The notes below the pieces were generated by a model, which did not search any database, was not told the origin of the DNA, and was given only the letters and a program-made list of their open reading frames with translations. Made by a program: the position numbers and the translations under genes. This document shows, piece after piece, positions 52,604 to 61,971 of a stretch of DNA of 64,000 nucleotides. The stretch's first letter is position 1; each line of letters starts with the position of its first letter. This stretch comes from Thermococcus henrietii (GTDB lineage Archaea; Methanobacteriota_B; Thermococci; Thermococcales; Thermococcaceae), in NCBI RefSeq assembly GCF_900198835.1, contig NZ_LT900021.1, forward strand, positions 1,302,001-1,366,000, in the 5' to 3' direction.

Positions 52604-53842
52604 TCACTCCAGCGGTTCCCTTCCGTAGCGCAGGAAGTTCAGGTAAGCCTCGTCCTCGCCAACTATCGCGCTCAGGATTGCGTCAACGTATGCATCAAAC
52701 TCCCTCTTCTTGATTACGACCGAGTGGTGCGCGTACTCGAGCGGAATCACGTATTCGTCTTCGGCCACCGAGAGGATTTTTGCCAGCGTCTCCTCGAAGT
52801 CCTGCCCCTCCGGAACCTCGAGGAGGTAAATCAATCCTCCATCGGCGAAGCGAACGTAGGCCGGCCTTATCCTCGCGCCCTCTATCTTCCTTCCGTCGAG
52901 GACGAGAATCTCTCGAAGGTTCTCGAAAAAGCCGTGCTCCATGAGGTCGAGGATTAACTGAGCAAGGGCCTCCTTCTTGCCGACCTTCGACGAGAAGCGC
53001 AGGTAACCGCTCTTATCGGTCAGTGAAGCAACGACCGGCGTGTCCACCATTATTGGGACCTTCTTCAGTTTCTCCCTCTCGGCTACCGTCCCTATGACGT
53101 CGGAGCGGTAGAAGGTCTTGGCTATCGAGGCTATCTCGTTTCCCAAAAGCCTGTCGAGGGCGTGGAGGTATTCAAGGTATTCGAAGAGGACTATCAGGTT
53201 TTCGGCATCCACAACCCACCAGATTTTTCCACGAATGCTCCTTGAGCCCTTCTCCTCCAGTATCTTGAAGATTGACTTTCCTTCCCTCCCGCGGGCGAGC
53301 AGAGATGGACCCGAGATGACGCCCTTTTTGAGCTCCCGCTTCCACTCCCTCCACTTGAGGTTCAGGGCATCAAGGAAGTCCAGTGAGGCCTCCAAGAGCG
53401 TCCTCCCGTGCCTCTCGTAGAGCTGGTTCGTGGTTGAGTTCGCGTAGCTCGGCGGTCTTATGAGGGCCCCGCTTATCGTGCCGTCCATGAGCACGAGGTC
53501 CGACATTTCCCCGACGAGGGCACCCATTCTCTTCTCCAGAGTGTCCATGTGAACCCTTATCCTGTCGTCCGCGTTGCTGTAGGGGAAGAGCGCCCCGATG
53601 TCGTTCCAGTAGTAGAGGTCGTCGCCGACAGCCGATGCGGAGACGGCGTAGATTATCGCCCCACTGAGCCTCTTGGCCATTCTACTGCCGTCAACGGCGT
53701 AAACCTTAGCTTTCTTCGGCTCGGGCAGGCTCTCCCAGCGGTAGTGCTTTCTCACAAGGGGAACGAGCTTTCCGAGCTCTTTCCTGCTCTCCCTGAGGAA
53801 GTGCCTGATTTCCTCGAGGTGCCTGTCGTCAATACGCTCCAA
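52604..53842 (-). CDS. nurA: NurA 5'-3' nuclease
   Basis: A 412-residue nuclease with an RNase H-like fold that resects DNA ends with HerA. KVYAVDGSRMAKRLSGAIIY near residue 45 carries the first catalytic aspartate, and LVLMDGTISGALI near 115 the second acidic site. A C-terminal HHSVVIKKREFDAYVDAIL segment contains the conserved histidine region. The start is taken as TTG 53842, with GGTGGAG five bases upstream, overlapping the rad50 end by 14 bases. GTG 53869 would be longer but lacks a ribosome site. Confidence 0.88.
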   Translation of the reverse strand: MERIDDRHLEEIRHFLRESRKELGKLVPLVRKHYRWESLPEPKKAKVYAVDGSRMAKRLSGAIIYAVSASAVGDDLYYWNDIGALFPYSNADDRIRVHMDTLEKRMGALVGEMSDLVLMDGTISGALIRPPSYANSTTNQLYERHGRTLLEASLDFLDALNLKWREWKRELKKGVISGPSLLARGREGKSIFKILEEKGSRSIRGKIWWVVDAENLIVLFEYLEYLHALDRLLGNEIASIAKTFYRSDVIGTVAEREKLKKVPIMVDTPVVASLTDKSGYLRFSSKVGKKEALAQLILDLMEHGFFENLREILVLDGRKIEGARIRPAYVRFADGGLIYLLEVPEGQDFEETLAKILSVAEDEYVIPLEYAHHSVVIKKREFDAYVDAILSAIVGEDEAYLNFLRYGREPLE

Positions 53843-56486
53843 GGCTCTCCACCTCCACCCTCGCTTCACCGGCGTTGGTAACCCTTATCACGTAGTCAGC
53901 CGCGTCCTTCAGCTCCTCGTCGTGCGAAACGATGATTACCTGAGGTATCTTCCTCAGCTGGCTCGATATAATCTCCACGAGCTTCTTCCTCCTCTCCTCG
54001 TCGAGAAACGGTGTCGGCTCGTCCAGTATGAGGAGCTCAAGGTTGCCCACCTTGTAGAGCGAGAGGGCAAGGCGGAAGGCCAGACCGAGCGCTATCCGCT
54101 CCCCACCGCTGAGGAAGTCTATTCCCACCTCGTTGCCCGCGTAGAGGACTTTGAGCTCAATCCTCTCCTTTCCGTACTTCTTCTCGCGCCTCAGCCTTAT
54201 CCCCTGATACTTGCCCTCGGTCATCTCCGAGAACAGCTCTCCGGCCAGCTTTTGCACCTCTTCAAGGCCCCTCAGCTCTTCCTCCGCCTTCAGCCGGGCT
54301 ACCTTCTCCCTGAAGGCCGTCAGGTCTGCCAGCGCCTTCTCGACGAGTTCGAGCTCTTTCTCGGCCTTTTCAATCTCCGCGAGGTTCGCCTTCAGCTCGT
54401 CTATTAAGCGAGCTATCTCATCCCTCAGGTTTTCTGCCCCCTCACGCTCGGCCCTCGCCCTCTCAAGCGCCCGCGACTTCTCAAGGTATTCCCTCTCGGC
54501 CCTCTCAAAGTCCTCCTCCGAGAAGTCCTTTTTAGCTTCCTCGAGCTCACTCCTTACCTTTCCGAGCTCGGCCTTCAGGCGCTCCATGTTCGCCCTTGAT
54601 TCATCGGCCTTCCTCCGCTCGACGTCGAGCTTCTTCTCGAGGGCTTCAATCCTCCTCGGAACGTCCTTCAGCGAGAGGAACTCGCGGTAGGGCTTCTCAA
54701 GCTCCTTAATTTTGTCTTCCACTTCCTCGAAGGACTTAAATCCCCTCTCGGAGAGCCTCTTTAGAATGTCGGCCTTTCTCTCCTCGAGGGCCTGGAGTTG
54801 CTTCTTTACTTCTTCCGTTTCCTTCTCAAGGCCCTCGAGCTCCTCAAGCCTCTCCCTCACGCCCCGGATTTCCTTCTTGAGGCCGATGAGCTTCTCCTTC
54901 GTTTCCTCGAAGAGCTCGGCGTCCTTTTCCAGTTCTTCAACGCCAAGTTCCTCAAGCCTCTCCTCGGCTTCTCTGAGCAGGTCAGCCGTCTTCTTGAGGC
55001 GGATTAGCTTTGGCTCCCTCGCGAGGAGCTTCCTGAGCTCGAGCTCGCGCTTTCTCAACCCTTCGAGTTCCCCCTCGAGGGTTTTAACTTCTCCCTCAAT
55101 CCTCGATATCTCCGCCCTGTATTCTGTCAGGATTTCGCCTTCCTCGTGCTCGTCTATGGGCCTTCTGCAGAGGGGGCAGATTTTGGCCCCTTCCAGTCTC
55201 TCCATGTTGGCCATAAGCTCCGCCTTTTTCCCCTTCAGCGAGGCTATTTTCTCCCTGACCTTCGAAATCTCCTCCTGGAGTTTTTCAAGCTCCTCCTTGG
55301 CTTTCTCGATTTCGCCAAGCTCGTTCTCAAGCTTCTCGACGGTGTAGCCGGCCCTCTCAAGCTCCTTTCTGTGCTTCTCGACCTCGCCAAGGATTGACAG
55401 GGCGCGCTGGTAGAGCTTGTGCCTCTCCTTGAGCCTCTCGTATTCCTTCCTCGTCTCGACCTCTTTCTTCTTCAGCTCCTCAAGCCTCTTCTCCAGCTCA
55501 GCGCGCTTCGCGGTTTCCCTCTCGAGGGAGCGGAGCTTTTCCCTCAGCGAGGAAAGCCCAACCTCGACCTTCGAGAGCTCGTCCTTCAGTTTGAGAAGTC
55601 TGCCGAGCTCGGTGTACTCCTCGGCGAGGGGCTTCAGCTCCTCGAGTCTCGCCTTCTTCTCCTTCAGCTCCTCCAGCTCGAGCTTCAGCTCCTCAATTCT
55701 CTTATCCCTCTCCCTCAAAAGTTTCTCCTCGCTCGCCAGCGATTTTTCGAGGAGCGCTATCCTCTTTTCGAGGCCGGCTATCAGCTCCTTTCTTTCCTTC
55801 ATCTCTTGATAGAGCTTGGAAAGCCTCTCGACCTCGGCCGAAAGCTCCCTTTCCCTCTTCCTCAGCTCGCTAATCTTCCTCAGCGTCTCGGCGAACCTCT
55901 TCTCGGCCTCGCGGAGGTTCTCCTCGATTTCGGCTTTCCTCTCGATGAGCCTCTTGAGGTTCTCCTTCCTCCTCTTCAGCTCGCGGATTACCTCCCCCGA
56001 GTTCCTCTCGGCGTTCTCGTAGTCCTCTATGCCGAGAACCTTGCGCAGAACCTTCTCCATGACCTCGCGGTTGGTGATTATGCCCTCAATCTCGCCCTGT
56101 CGAATGTAGAGCGCGTTCGTGTAGACCTGCAGGGGATAAACGTTCCGCTCGACCCAGCGCGCTATATCTGAGCTCTTCTCCGCGATGAGCCTTCCGTTCT
56201 CGAGGAGCTCGCTCTTCTTCGTTGTTCTGGTTATGCGGTAGGTTTTGCCGTTGTGCTCAAATTCCAGGCTCAGGGAAAGCTCCCCGGTTCCGACGCGGGC
56301 GTTGGCCTTCAGGTAACCCTTCGGGAAGCTCGGGTGTCCGAGGTAAAGCGAGGCGAAGATGGCCTCAAGGATTGAGCTCTTTCCCGCTCCATTCTGGCCT
56401 ATTATCAGGTTTATGCCGTCGCTGAACTCGACAACGCTTTTCCTGTGGGCCCTGAAGTTCCGAATCTCGATTTTCCTGACCCTCAT
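53829..56486 (-). CDS. rad50: DNA double-strand break repair ATPase Rad50
   Basis: An 885-residue SMC-like protein. Walker A is NLIIGQNGAGKSSILEAIF at residues 27-45. Two long coiled coils flank the zinc hook CPLCRRPI near residue 437. The signature and Walker B (SGGERIALGLAFRL and LLILDEPTPFLDEERR) are near 790-835, with the H-loop in IIVSHDEELK. It tethers and processes DNA ends with Mre11. It overlaps mre11 by 4 bases. Confidence 0.97.
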   Translation of the reverse strand: MRVRKIEIRNFRAHRKSVVEFSDGINLIIGQNGAGKSSILEAIFASLYLGHPSFPKGYLKANARVGTGELSLSLEFEHNGKTYRITRTTKKSELLENGRLIAEKSSDIARWVERNVYPLQVYTNALYIRQGEIEGIITNREVMEKVLRKVLGIEDYENAERNSGEVIRELKRRKENLKRLIERKAEIEENLREAEKRFAETLRKISELRKRERELSAEVERLSKLYQEMKERKELIAGLEKRIALLEKSLASEEKLLRERDKRIEELKLELEELKEKKARLEELKPLAEEYTELGRLLKLKDELSKVEVGLSSLREKLRSLERETAKRAELEKRLEELKKKEVETRKEYERLKERHKLYQRALSILGEVEKHRKELERAGYTVEKLENELGEIEKAKEELEKLQEEISKVREKIASLKGKKAELMANMERLEGAKICPLCRRPIDEHEEGEILTEYRAEISRIEGEVKTLEGELEGLRKRELELRKLLAREPKLIRLKKTADLLREAEERLEELGVEELEKDAELFEETKEKLIGLKKEIRGVRERLEELEGLEKETEEVKKQLQALEERKADILKRLSERGFKSFEEVEDKIKELEKPYREFLSLKDVPRRIEALEKKLDVERRKADESRANMERLKAELGKVRSELEEAKKDFSEEDFERAEREYLEKSRALERARAEREGAENLRDEIARLIDELKANLAEIEKAEKELELVEKALADLTAFREKVARLKAEEELRGLEEVQKLAGELFSEMTEGKYQGIRLRREKKYGKERIELKVLYAGNEVGIDFLSGGERIALGLAFRLALSLYKVGNLELLILDEPTPFLDEERRKKLVEIISSQLRKIPQVIIVSHDEELKDAADYVIRVTNAGEARVEVESLGAY

Positions 56487-57880
56487 CGCCTACCACCCCT
56501 CAGCCACGCGTCGAGGCTCGACGGCTTTGCCGGCTTCGGTTTCTTCTCGGTCTTCTTTTCGGGTTTTGGCTTTTCCTGTTTCTCTCCCTTCGGAGTTGCT
56601 TTCACGTGCTTTTCCTCTTTCGGCCGTTTCTTTTCGACAACCTCTTTCTTCGGCTCTTCCACTGGTTTGCGGGCCCTTGCGCTCATCTCCGCCGGAACGC
56701 CGAGGCGGTACTTCTCAAGGAGCCAGTCCATGAACTCGTCGAGCGGGAACTCCTTCGGTTCGCTCCTCATGTGGAGGAAGAGCTCCCTCTCCCACTCGGT
56801 CAGTATCTCCTCGCCCACGCGCTCCTTCGAGATTATCGCCTCGCCCGTGACCCTGCTCCTGAAGGCGTAGTAGGCTATGCCCGAATCCTTCAGCAGGTCG
56901 TTGAACTCCGCCAAACTAACGCCACCCTTCACCGTTCCCTCGAGGTAGATGATTGCAACGGCATCTTTCGGAATCAGTCCCGCTACCTCCTCAACCTTTC
57001 GCCTGAGCTCGGCCTTTGAGTTTCCCGACACCGTAACGCGGTAGAAGGGTCTCGTTTCGACCTCGACGAACTCCGGCCGGAAGTCCTCAACGATGTAGAA
57101 GCCCTTCGGCTGGTTGTTTTCCCTGACCTTCGGCTTCTTGTCCTTCTCGCCGTAGACTATTACGTGGCTCGCCTCCCTCACGTCGGTTCTCTCGAGTGAA
57201 CCGGGATAAACGACTGGCCCGTTCAAGCCGGTCTGCTCCGGTTCGGCTATTTTCCTCACGTGTATGTGCCCGAGGGCGTAGTAGGAGAAGCCCTCTGGGA
57301 GTTCGCTCAGCCTCAGGTCGAAGGCGTCCTGATAAGGGGTGTCCTTCGCGAGGTAGTCAACGGCCTGATGGAGCATCAAGATATCGCCTTTCTTGAAGAG
57401 GGCCTTCAGGACGTTGGTGTTGCCCCTTATGAGTTGCCAGCGCGTGTGATGCCTCAGGCCGTAGATTTTGAGGTCTCCAACCTCGGCCCAGACGAGGTAG
57501 CGGTCCGCTATTTTTTTGCTCCGCAGGAACTCGTCCCTCTTTTCCTCCCTCCTGAGGCCGAGGGTCCTTAGAAGGCCGAGGTGCTCGAGCAGGTCGAAGA
57601 CGGAAGCTTCCCGAATCGTCTTGTCGTGGTTGCCCTCGATGGCAAAGACCGGGATTTCCCTTCTCCTCGGGATTTCGAGTATCTCAACCGCATCGCGCAG
57701 GGCCTTCGGCGACGGCCTGCTCACGTGGAACAAATCGCCGGCGATGAGTATGAAGTCCACGTTAGCTTTAACGGCCTTCTCAACCGCCTCGCGGAAGGCC
57801 CTAACGTAGTCCTCGTAGCGGAAGGGCTGGTTGAACTGCTCTCGGCCGAGATGGGCATCGGCTATGTGCGCGAACCTCAT
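56483..57880 (-). CDS. mre11: DNA repair nuclease Mre11
   Basis: A 465-residue metallophosphoesterase. Motifs: FAHIADAHLGREQF at residues 3-16, ILIAGDLFHVSRPSPKAL near 45, FAIEGNHDKTI near 80 and ALGHIHVRKI near 205. The last 70 residues are rich in K, E and P and likely flexible, acting in partner or DNA binding. It combines 3'-5' exonuclease and endonuclease activity in the Mre11-Rad50 complex. Confidence 0.97.
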   Translation of the reverse strand: MRFAHIADAHLGREQFNQPFRYEDYVRAFREAVEKAVKANVDFILIAGDLFHVSRPSPKALRDAVEILEIPRRREIPVFAIEGNHDKTIREASVFDLLEHLGLLRTLGLRREEKRDEFLRSKKIADRYLVWAEVGDLKIYGLRHHTRWQLIRGNTNVLKALFKKGDILMLHQAVDYLAKDTPYQDAFDLRLSELPEGFSYYALGHIHVRKIAEPEQTGLNGPVVYPGSLERTDVREASHVIVYGEKDKKPKVRENNQPKGFYIVEDFRPEFVEVETRPFYRVTVSGNSKAELRRKVEEVAGLIPKDAVAIIYLEGTVKGGVSLAEFNDLLKDSGIAYYAFRSRVTGEAIISKERVGEEILTEWERELFLHMRSEPKEFPLDEFMDWLLEKYRLGVPAEMSARARKPVEEPKKEVVEKKRPKEEKHVKATPKGEKQEKPKPEKKTEKKPKPAKPSSLDAWLRGGRR

Positions 57881-57889
57881 CTTAACACC

Positions 57890-59557
57890 TCACAGCGGGA
57901 GGGCGCTTATGGCCTCTTCCTCGCTAACCTCTTCCTCCTTTCCTTCAAGCCACTCCTCAACGATGTCTATGTCCCTGCCACCGTAGTGGCCGTTGAAATC
58001 CTTCTCGAAGTTATAAATCTTTACCATCGCCGGAATTGTGATGGCGTAGCCGACTATAACCGCTTCACCGACGCCCAGGGAGGCTATATCGCTCAGCAGG
58101 TCCTCGCTTATCTGCTCGCTCGCCTGCTGGACGTAGCGCTGGTCGTTGGGCTCAACCAGCTTGAGTATTATCTTGGTGTTGGTCTGGCTGAGTATGTCGT
58201 CGTCCAGCTTCTTCGGTCTCTGGGACACTATTCCAAGGCCGACGCCGAACTTCCTGCCCTCTCGCGCTATCTTGCCGAGCCACAGGGTTGCGGGGTTCTT
58301 CTCGCCCCTCGGCGCGAATATGTGTGCTTCCTCAACTATGACGAGGATTGGCTTTTTCACGGCCGGGTAAGCTTCCAGTATCTCCCTCGCGGTGAGCCTG
58401 TCGTTGGTTCTGACGGCTTTGAGGTACTCGATGCGGTTTTTGAGTATGCCCCTCAGAACGAAGCTCGCGAGCGTTATCATCTGCTCCTCTTCCATTCCGC
58501 TGAGGTCTATGACGTTCACCATGCCGGGCCTTATCTCGCCGAGAACATCTACCGGGCTTATGAACTCGCCGAAGTTGGCCTTCAGCTCGCCTATGTAGTC
58601 CTTCAGCCTTATCAGGGAGTCCAAATCCCTCGCCTGAATCTTTCTCGGCGTCTCTATGCCCTTCTCGTTGTAGTAGTAGATTACCTTGTCGTCGGTGTTC
58701 TCGTAAACCCTAATCCACTCCTCTATCTTGTCCTCCATCGCCTCAAGAAAGGGCAGACCGCCGACGACCTTTCCGTCCCTTCTCATCTCCTCCTTAACGG
58801 TTCTGTAAACGAGCCCGAGGAAGCGCCTCTGAAGGCTCGCGTTTTCGGCTATTCCCAAAAGCGTTGCCAGCTCGCTCAGCCTTATCCTTCCGGGGTCTAT
58901 CGTGGCCTTTATCGGGTTGACGCGCGCCCCGGGCCAGCTCAACCTCTGATACTCGCCGTGGGGGTCGAGGATTACGACGGTCGCGTTCACGTTGTCCACG
59001 AGCTCCTTGGTGAGAACCGCTATCGTGTTGGACTTGCCCGCTCCGGTAACGGCCAGAACCGCGAAGTGCCTCGAAACGAGCCTGTTGGCGTCGAGGCGGA
59101 CCTCTATGTTGCCCCTCGCGATGAGCTTTCCAATCCTGAGGTGGCCGTTGGCGAAGATTCTCTCCAAATCCTCGTCTCTGGCCAGATAAACTCTCTCGCC
59201 GGGTTTTATGGGAACGCGGTTTGGCGCCGGTTTCACCAGAAACTCGCCGTCCCTCGTTCTAAGCACGCCGAGAACCTTGGCGGTAGCCAGTATCTCCTCG
59301 CTCTTGTCGAGGATTCCGCGCGAGAAAACGTTGACGGTTTTTTCAACGTAGTCGTAGCTTCCCCTTCCGGCTTCCATAAGCCAGTTGAGGTTTCTGATGG
59401 ACTTAAGGAGAGCCAAAACCTCGTCTCCCTCGCGGTTTTTGACGACGAGGAACTCGCCGAAGCGCGGGAGCTCGTTCTTGGGGTTGACTATGAAAGTGAA
59501 GTGGTCGGTGCTCGATTCACCGAACACTATTCCAACCGAAGCGTCGCGACCCTCCAT
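57890..59557 (-). CDS. herA: HerA bipolar DNA helicase/translocase
   Basis: A 555-residue hexameric ATPase. The N-terminal HAS barrel (about 1-110) is followed by Walker A in AVLAVTGAGKSNTIAVLTKEL near residue 153, and Walker B in PILVIVEEAHIFAPRGEKN near 390. The arginine-finger region (GLGIVSQRPKKLDDDILSQ) follows. It drives DNA through the NurA ring during 5' resection. ATG 59557 follows CAAGGTGG. It is the first gene of the herA-mre11-rad50-nurA operon. Confidence 0.95.
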   Translation of the reverse strand: MEGRDASVGIVFGESSTDHFTFIVNPKNELPRFGEFLVVKNREGDEVLALLKSIRNLNWLMEAGRGSYDYVEKTVNVFSRGILDKSEEILATAKVLGVLRTRDGEFLVKPAPNRVPIKPGERVYLARDEDLERIFANGHLRIGKLIARGNIEVRLDANRLVSRHFAVLAVTGAGKSNTIAVLTKELVDNVNATVVILDPHGEYQRLSWPGARVNPIKATIDPGRIRLSELATLLGIAENASLQRRFLGLVYRTVKEEMRRDGKVVGGLPFLEAMEDKIEEWIRVYENTDDKVIYYYNEKGIETPRKIQARDLDSLIRLKDYIGELKANFGEFISPVDVLGEIRPGMVNVIDLSGMEEEQMITLASFVLRGILKNRIEYLKAVRTNDRLTAREILEAYPAVKKPILVIVEEAHIFAPRGEKNPATLWLGKIAREGRKFGVGLGIVSQRPKKLDDDILSQTNTKIILKLVEPNDQRYVQQASEQISEDLLSDIASLGVGEAVIVGYAITIPAMVKIYNFEKDFNGHYGGRDIDIVEEWLEGKEEEVSEEEAISALPL

Positions 59558-59615
59558 ATTACCACCTTGAGTTGATTCGCCCGGCCGAAAACAAAAACCT
59601 TTCGATGCCGAAAGG

Positions 59616-59700
59616 GTTTTTATTGGCTTCCCCAATCCACCACGCCCGATGACGAGCTACTCCCGGCTGAGCGGTGATGAGCCACCTACCGGCCGAGGGC
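59616..59700 (+). ncRNA. C/D box small RNA with its TATA box
   Basis: TTTTTATTGG (about 59616-59625) is a TATA box 25 bases before the RNA. Terminal stem GCCC/GGGC (59644-59647 and 59697-59700), C box core GATGA (59648-59652), D' box CTGA (59667-59670), perfect C' box GTGATGA (59674-59680) and a D box read as CCGA (59693-59696), one base off consensus. Guides are CGAGCTACTCCCGG and GCCACCTACCGG. Spacings of 14 and 12 bases are normal. The RNA itself is 59644-59700. Confidence 0.75.
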
Positions 59701-59728
59701 TTTTAAGGTCAAAGCGGAAGTTCCAACC

Positions 59729-61264
59729 ATGAGAATCCTCCTCGTCACGGGAAAACTTGCCGAACCACTCGTGAGGAAGTACGGGAAAGGCTGCGACGTC
59801 CTCGTTACGCCGGTCAGCGTCGCGGCTTTCTTAACTCCCGAGCTGATAGTCCGCTACCTGAAGAAGGCCGGCGTTAGGAGTGAGGACTACGACTTAATTC
59901 TGATTCCCGGTCTCGTCAGGGGTTCAGCTCAACCCATCGAGGACGAAATTGGGATTCCAACGTTCAAGGGGCCGAGAAATGCGATGGATTTACCTGCCGT
60001 GCTGAGGGCATTGGAGAAGGGTTTCAGGCTGAGCAAGGAGAAGCCGGCGGACGAGCTCTTCTCCCTCGATGGCCTAAAGAAGGTCGAGGACATCAGGAAC
60101 AAGACTAAGGACAGGCGCTACATCGAGAGGGCCCTTAAAAGGCCCTGGAACGTCCTCATCGGCAACCTGCCGGTTGGAAGGGACTTCCCGACGAGGATTC
60201 TCGGCGAGGTCGTTGACGCCCCGAAACTCGGCGTAGATGGTACCGTTGAGAAGGCCCTCTACTACCTCCGTGAGGGGGCGGATATAATCGACATTGGAAT
60301 GGTTGCTGGAGAAACGAACCTCGATTTCATTGAGCTGATTCCCGAAATCCGCGGGAGGCTCAAAGAGAGGGGCTTTGAGGTTCCAATCAGCTTCGATTCT
60401 CTCAACACCGCTGAAATCGAGAAAGCCTTAAGCTATGCGGACCTCTTCCTCAGCGTTGATGAGAGCAACATTGGGGAACTCGTCACCGATAAGCCGGTCG
60501 TTCTAATCCCGACGAACCAGAGGAAGGGCTTCTTCCCCATCAGGCCCTCGGAGAGAGTTGAGTTCCTTGAGAGGCTCAGGGAGAAAGCTCTGGATTTGGG
60601 CTACAGGACTCTAATCCCGGATTTAATCCTCGAGCAGGTTCCCCACTTAGCGCGCTCAATTACGGCATTCCAGCTCTACCGCGGGAGGAACCCGGACGAC
60701 GTTCTCTTAGCTGGAGTCGGCAACGTGGTGGAGCTCTACGACGCGGACAGCGTGGGGATGAACGCCCTACTGGCAGGAATCGCGAAGGAGCTCTCAATAA
60801 ACCTGCTCCTCACCACTGAGACGAGCGCAAAGGCTAAGGGCTCCGTCAGGGAGCTGAGAAGAGCAGTAGATATGAACCTCTTCGAGACCCCGAAGGATTT
60901 GGGCTTCGACCTGCTCATCCTGAAGGAGAAGAGAACCAAGGAGTGGCGCTTTGAGCCGGCTCGGGAGGTCGTTGAGGCGAGGGAAAGACCCGTCCAGCTT
61001 GAGCCCATCTACTTCCGCATCTGGGTTGAAGGCGGGAGAATCTGGGTGAACGCCCATAGAGGAACGGAAGCGGTTCTCACCATCGTCGGCGACGAGCCGA
61101 ACGCGATAATAGACACGATTCTTGAGCGCTTCGAGATAAGCCCGAGGCACTCCTTCTACCTCGGCCGGGAGCTGGAGAGGGCATACACTGCGTTAAAATT
61201 GAGGAGGAGCTACGTTCAGGAGGTTGAGCTGTTCCCGGAGTTTTATCTGGACAAACTTGAGTAA
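59729..61264 (+). CDS. Dihydropteroate synthase-related protein (MJ0107/TIGR00284-like)
   Basis: A 511-residue protein. An N-terminal domain (MRILLVTGKLAEPLVRKYGK to about 140) precedes a DHPS-like TIM barrel: GADIIDIGMVAGETNLDFIE near 190, VPISFDSLNTAEIEKALSYA near 222 and LIPDLILEQVPH near 300. A unique C-terminal region follows. Family members are thought to act in archaeal pterin (methanopterin-type) metabolism, but the reaction is unproven. A TATA box at 59700-59707 puts transcription at the ATG, so it is leaderless. Confidence 0.8.
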   Translation: MRILLVTGKLAEPLVRKYGKGCDVLVTPVSVAAFLTPELIVRYLKKAGVRSEDYDLILIPGLVRGSAQPIEDEIGIPTFKGPRNAMDLPAVLRALEKGFRLSKEKPADELFSLDGLKKVEDIRNKTKDRRYIERALKRPWNVLIGNLPVGRDFPTRILGEVVDAPKLGVDGTVEKALYYLREGADIIDIGMVAGETNLDFIELIPEIRGRLKERGFEVPISFDSLNTAEIEKALSYADLFLSVDESNIGELVTDKPVVLIPTNQRKGFFPIRPSERVEFLERLREKALDLGYRTLIPDLILEQVPHLARSITAFQLYRGRNPDDVLLAGVGNVVELYDADSVGMNALLAGIAKELSINLLLTTETSAKAKGSVRELRRAVDMNLFETPKDLGFDLLILKEKRTKEWRFEPAREVVEARERPVQLEPIYFRIWVEGGRIWVNAHRGTEAVLTIVGDEPNAIIDTILERFEISPRHSFYLGRELERAYTALKLRRSYVQEVELFPEFYLDKLE

Positions 61265-61513
61265 TGATATACATGTAATTTTTGGTCGATTCCTTCTTTC
61301 TGGCGTTGCGTTGATGAGCCAAGTGCTTTTAATGAATTGGGGTTTTGCGTTAAGATTTCAGCCAAGAATTCACCATAAATTTTTGTTTTTCCAAATGTAT
61401 TCATTGTTAATTATTACCTTACAAGACTTTTTAGCCAGAATGGAGACGCAATAACACTTGCTGTTCAATAGTTTCTTATCTGAGCGTTTTAAACTGCAGA
61501 AGGTGGTCTGAAA
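61265..61513. other. A+T-rich gap with no supported gene
   Basis: About 250 bases of A+T-rich sequence after the DHPS-like gene. It has short open frames with no ribosome site, and a single GTTGATGAG at 61309-61317 without the partner boxes of a C/D RNA. I see no gene here. The shift in composition from the GC-rich neighbours marks the start of an accessory segment that runs to the CRISPR. Confidence 0.5.
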
Positions 61514-61867
61514 ATGCCCGTTCATATTTTACGTTATGTAAGAGTATTAACATGTACAATTTTGACAAAACAGGCTTTGTCTTCCGTTTTATCCCAATAT
61601 GGGGCAGTTCCAGAGAATTTTAAACGAAAAAACCGAGATGCGCTGGTTTTCAAACTTCAAACAAACAAAGCAGGATGACACCTTTTCTCGGATTCTTGCG
61701 CTGTTTCCGAGGAGTGCGGTGGGACGAAAACAGCTGACCTATGGACGTTCCGTGAAACACGCTTTGATAAAGCCAAAATTACAAATTCTACGGGTGCTGT
61801 TCCTTACTCACCCTATTCCCTTCGGCAGATTTCCCAGATTGCATTTTTACAATACGTAATAGTCTAA
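61514..61867 (+). pseudogene. Hypothetical gene with one in-frame TGA
   Basis: From ATG 61514 the frame reads MPVHILRYVRVLTCTILTKQ and on to LVFKLQTNKAG, meets TGA at 61676-61678, then continues HLFSDSCAVSEECGGTKTAD to YSLRQISQIAFLQYVIV and TAA 61865-61867. Both parts have protein-like composition, so a TGG-to-TGA change in a roughly 117-residue gene is possible. AAGGTGG before the ATG is a ribosome site, though a TATA-like TTTTAAAC at 61486-61493 would start the RNA near the ATG. The family is not recognised and the call is tentative. Confidence 0.35.
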
Positions 61868-61971
61868 AAAGCGACCCCTAATCTCTCTGAATCCAAAGCA
61901 TTCAAAGGCGCAAAACTTATATACCAGTTTCGCTCTCTCCTTTAATGTCCAGAGGACGAAAAAATCGGACC
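61868..61971 (+). promoter_or_regulatory. Putative CRISPR leader
   Basis: An A+T-rich stretch directly before the first repeat, with CTTATATACC (about 61915-61924) as a TATA box some 50 bases upstream of the array. This orientation would transcribe the repeats left to right. No coding frame crosses it. Confidence 0.5.

Noticed and set aside
54211-56022. Several serine- or leucine-rich frames opposite rad50
   Set aside because: Direct mirror of the coiled-coil codons; composition is an artefact of the antisense strand.
57581-59575. A 664-codon open frame on the plus strand opposite herA and mre11
   Set aside because: It mirrors the high-GC codons of herA, has no ribosome site or promoter, and its translation is low-complexity and unlike a protein family. 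herA on the other strand is certain.
61290-61330. Possible third C/D box RNA (GTTGATGAG)
   Set aside because: Only one C-like box; no D boxes or terminal stem at the right spacing.
61676-61678. TGA read as selenocysteine
   Set aside because: Selenocysteine use is not known in Thermococcales, no SECIS-like hairpin was seen, and the residue is not in a redox motif.
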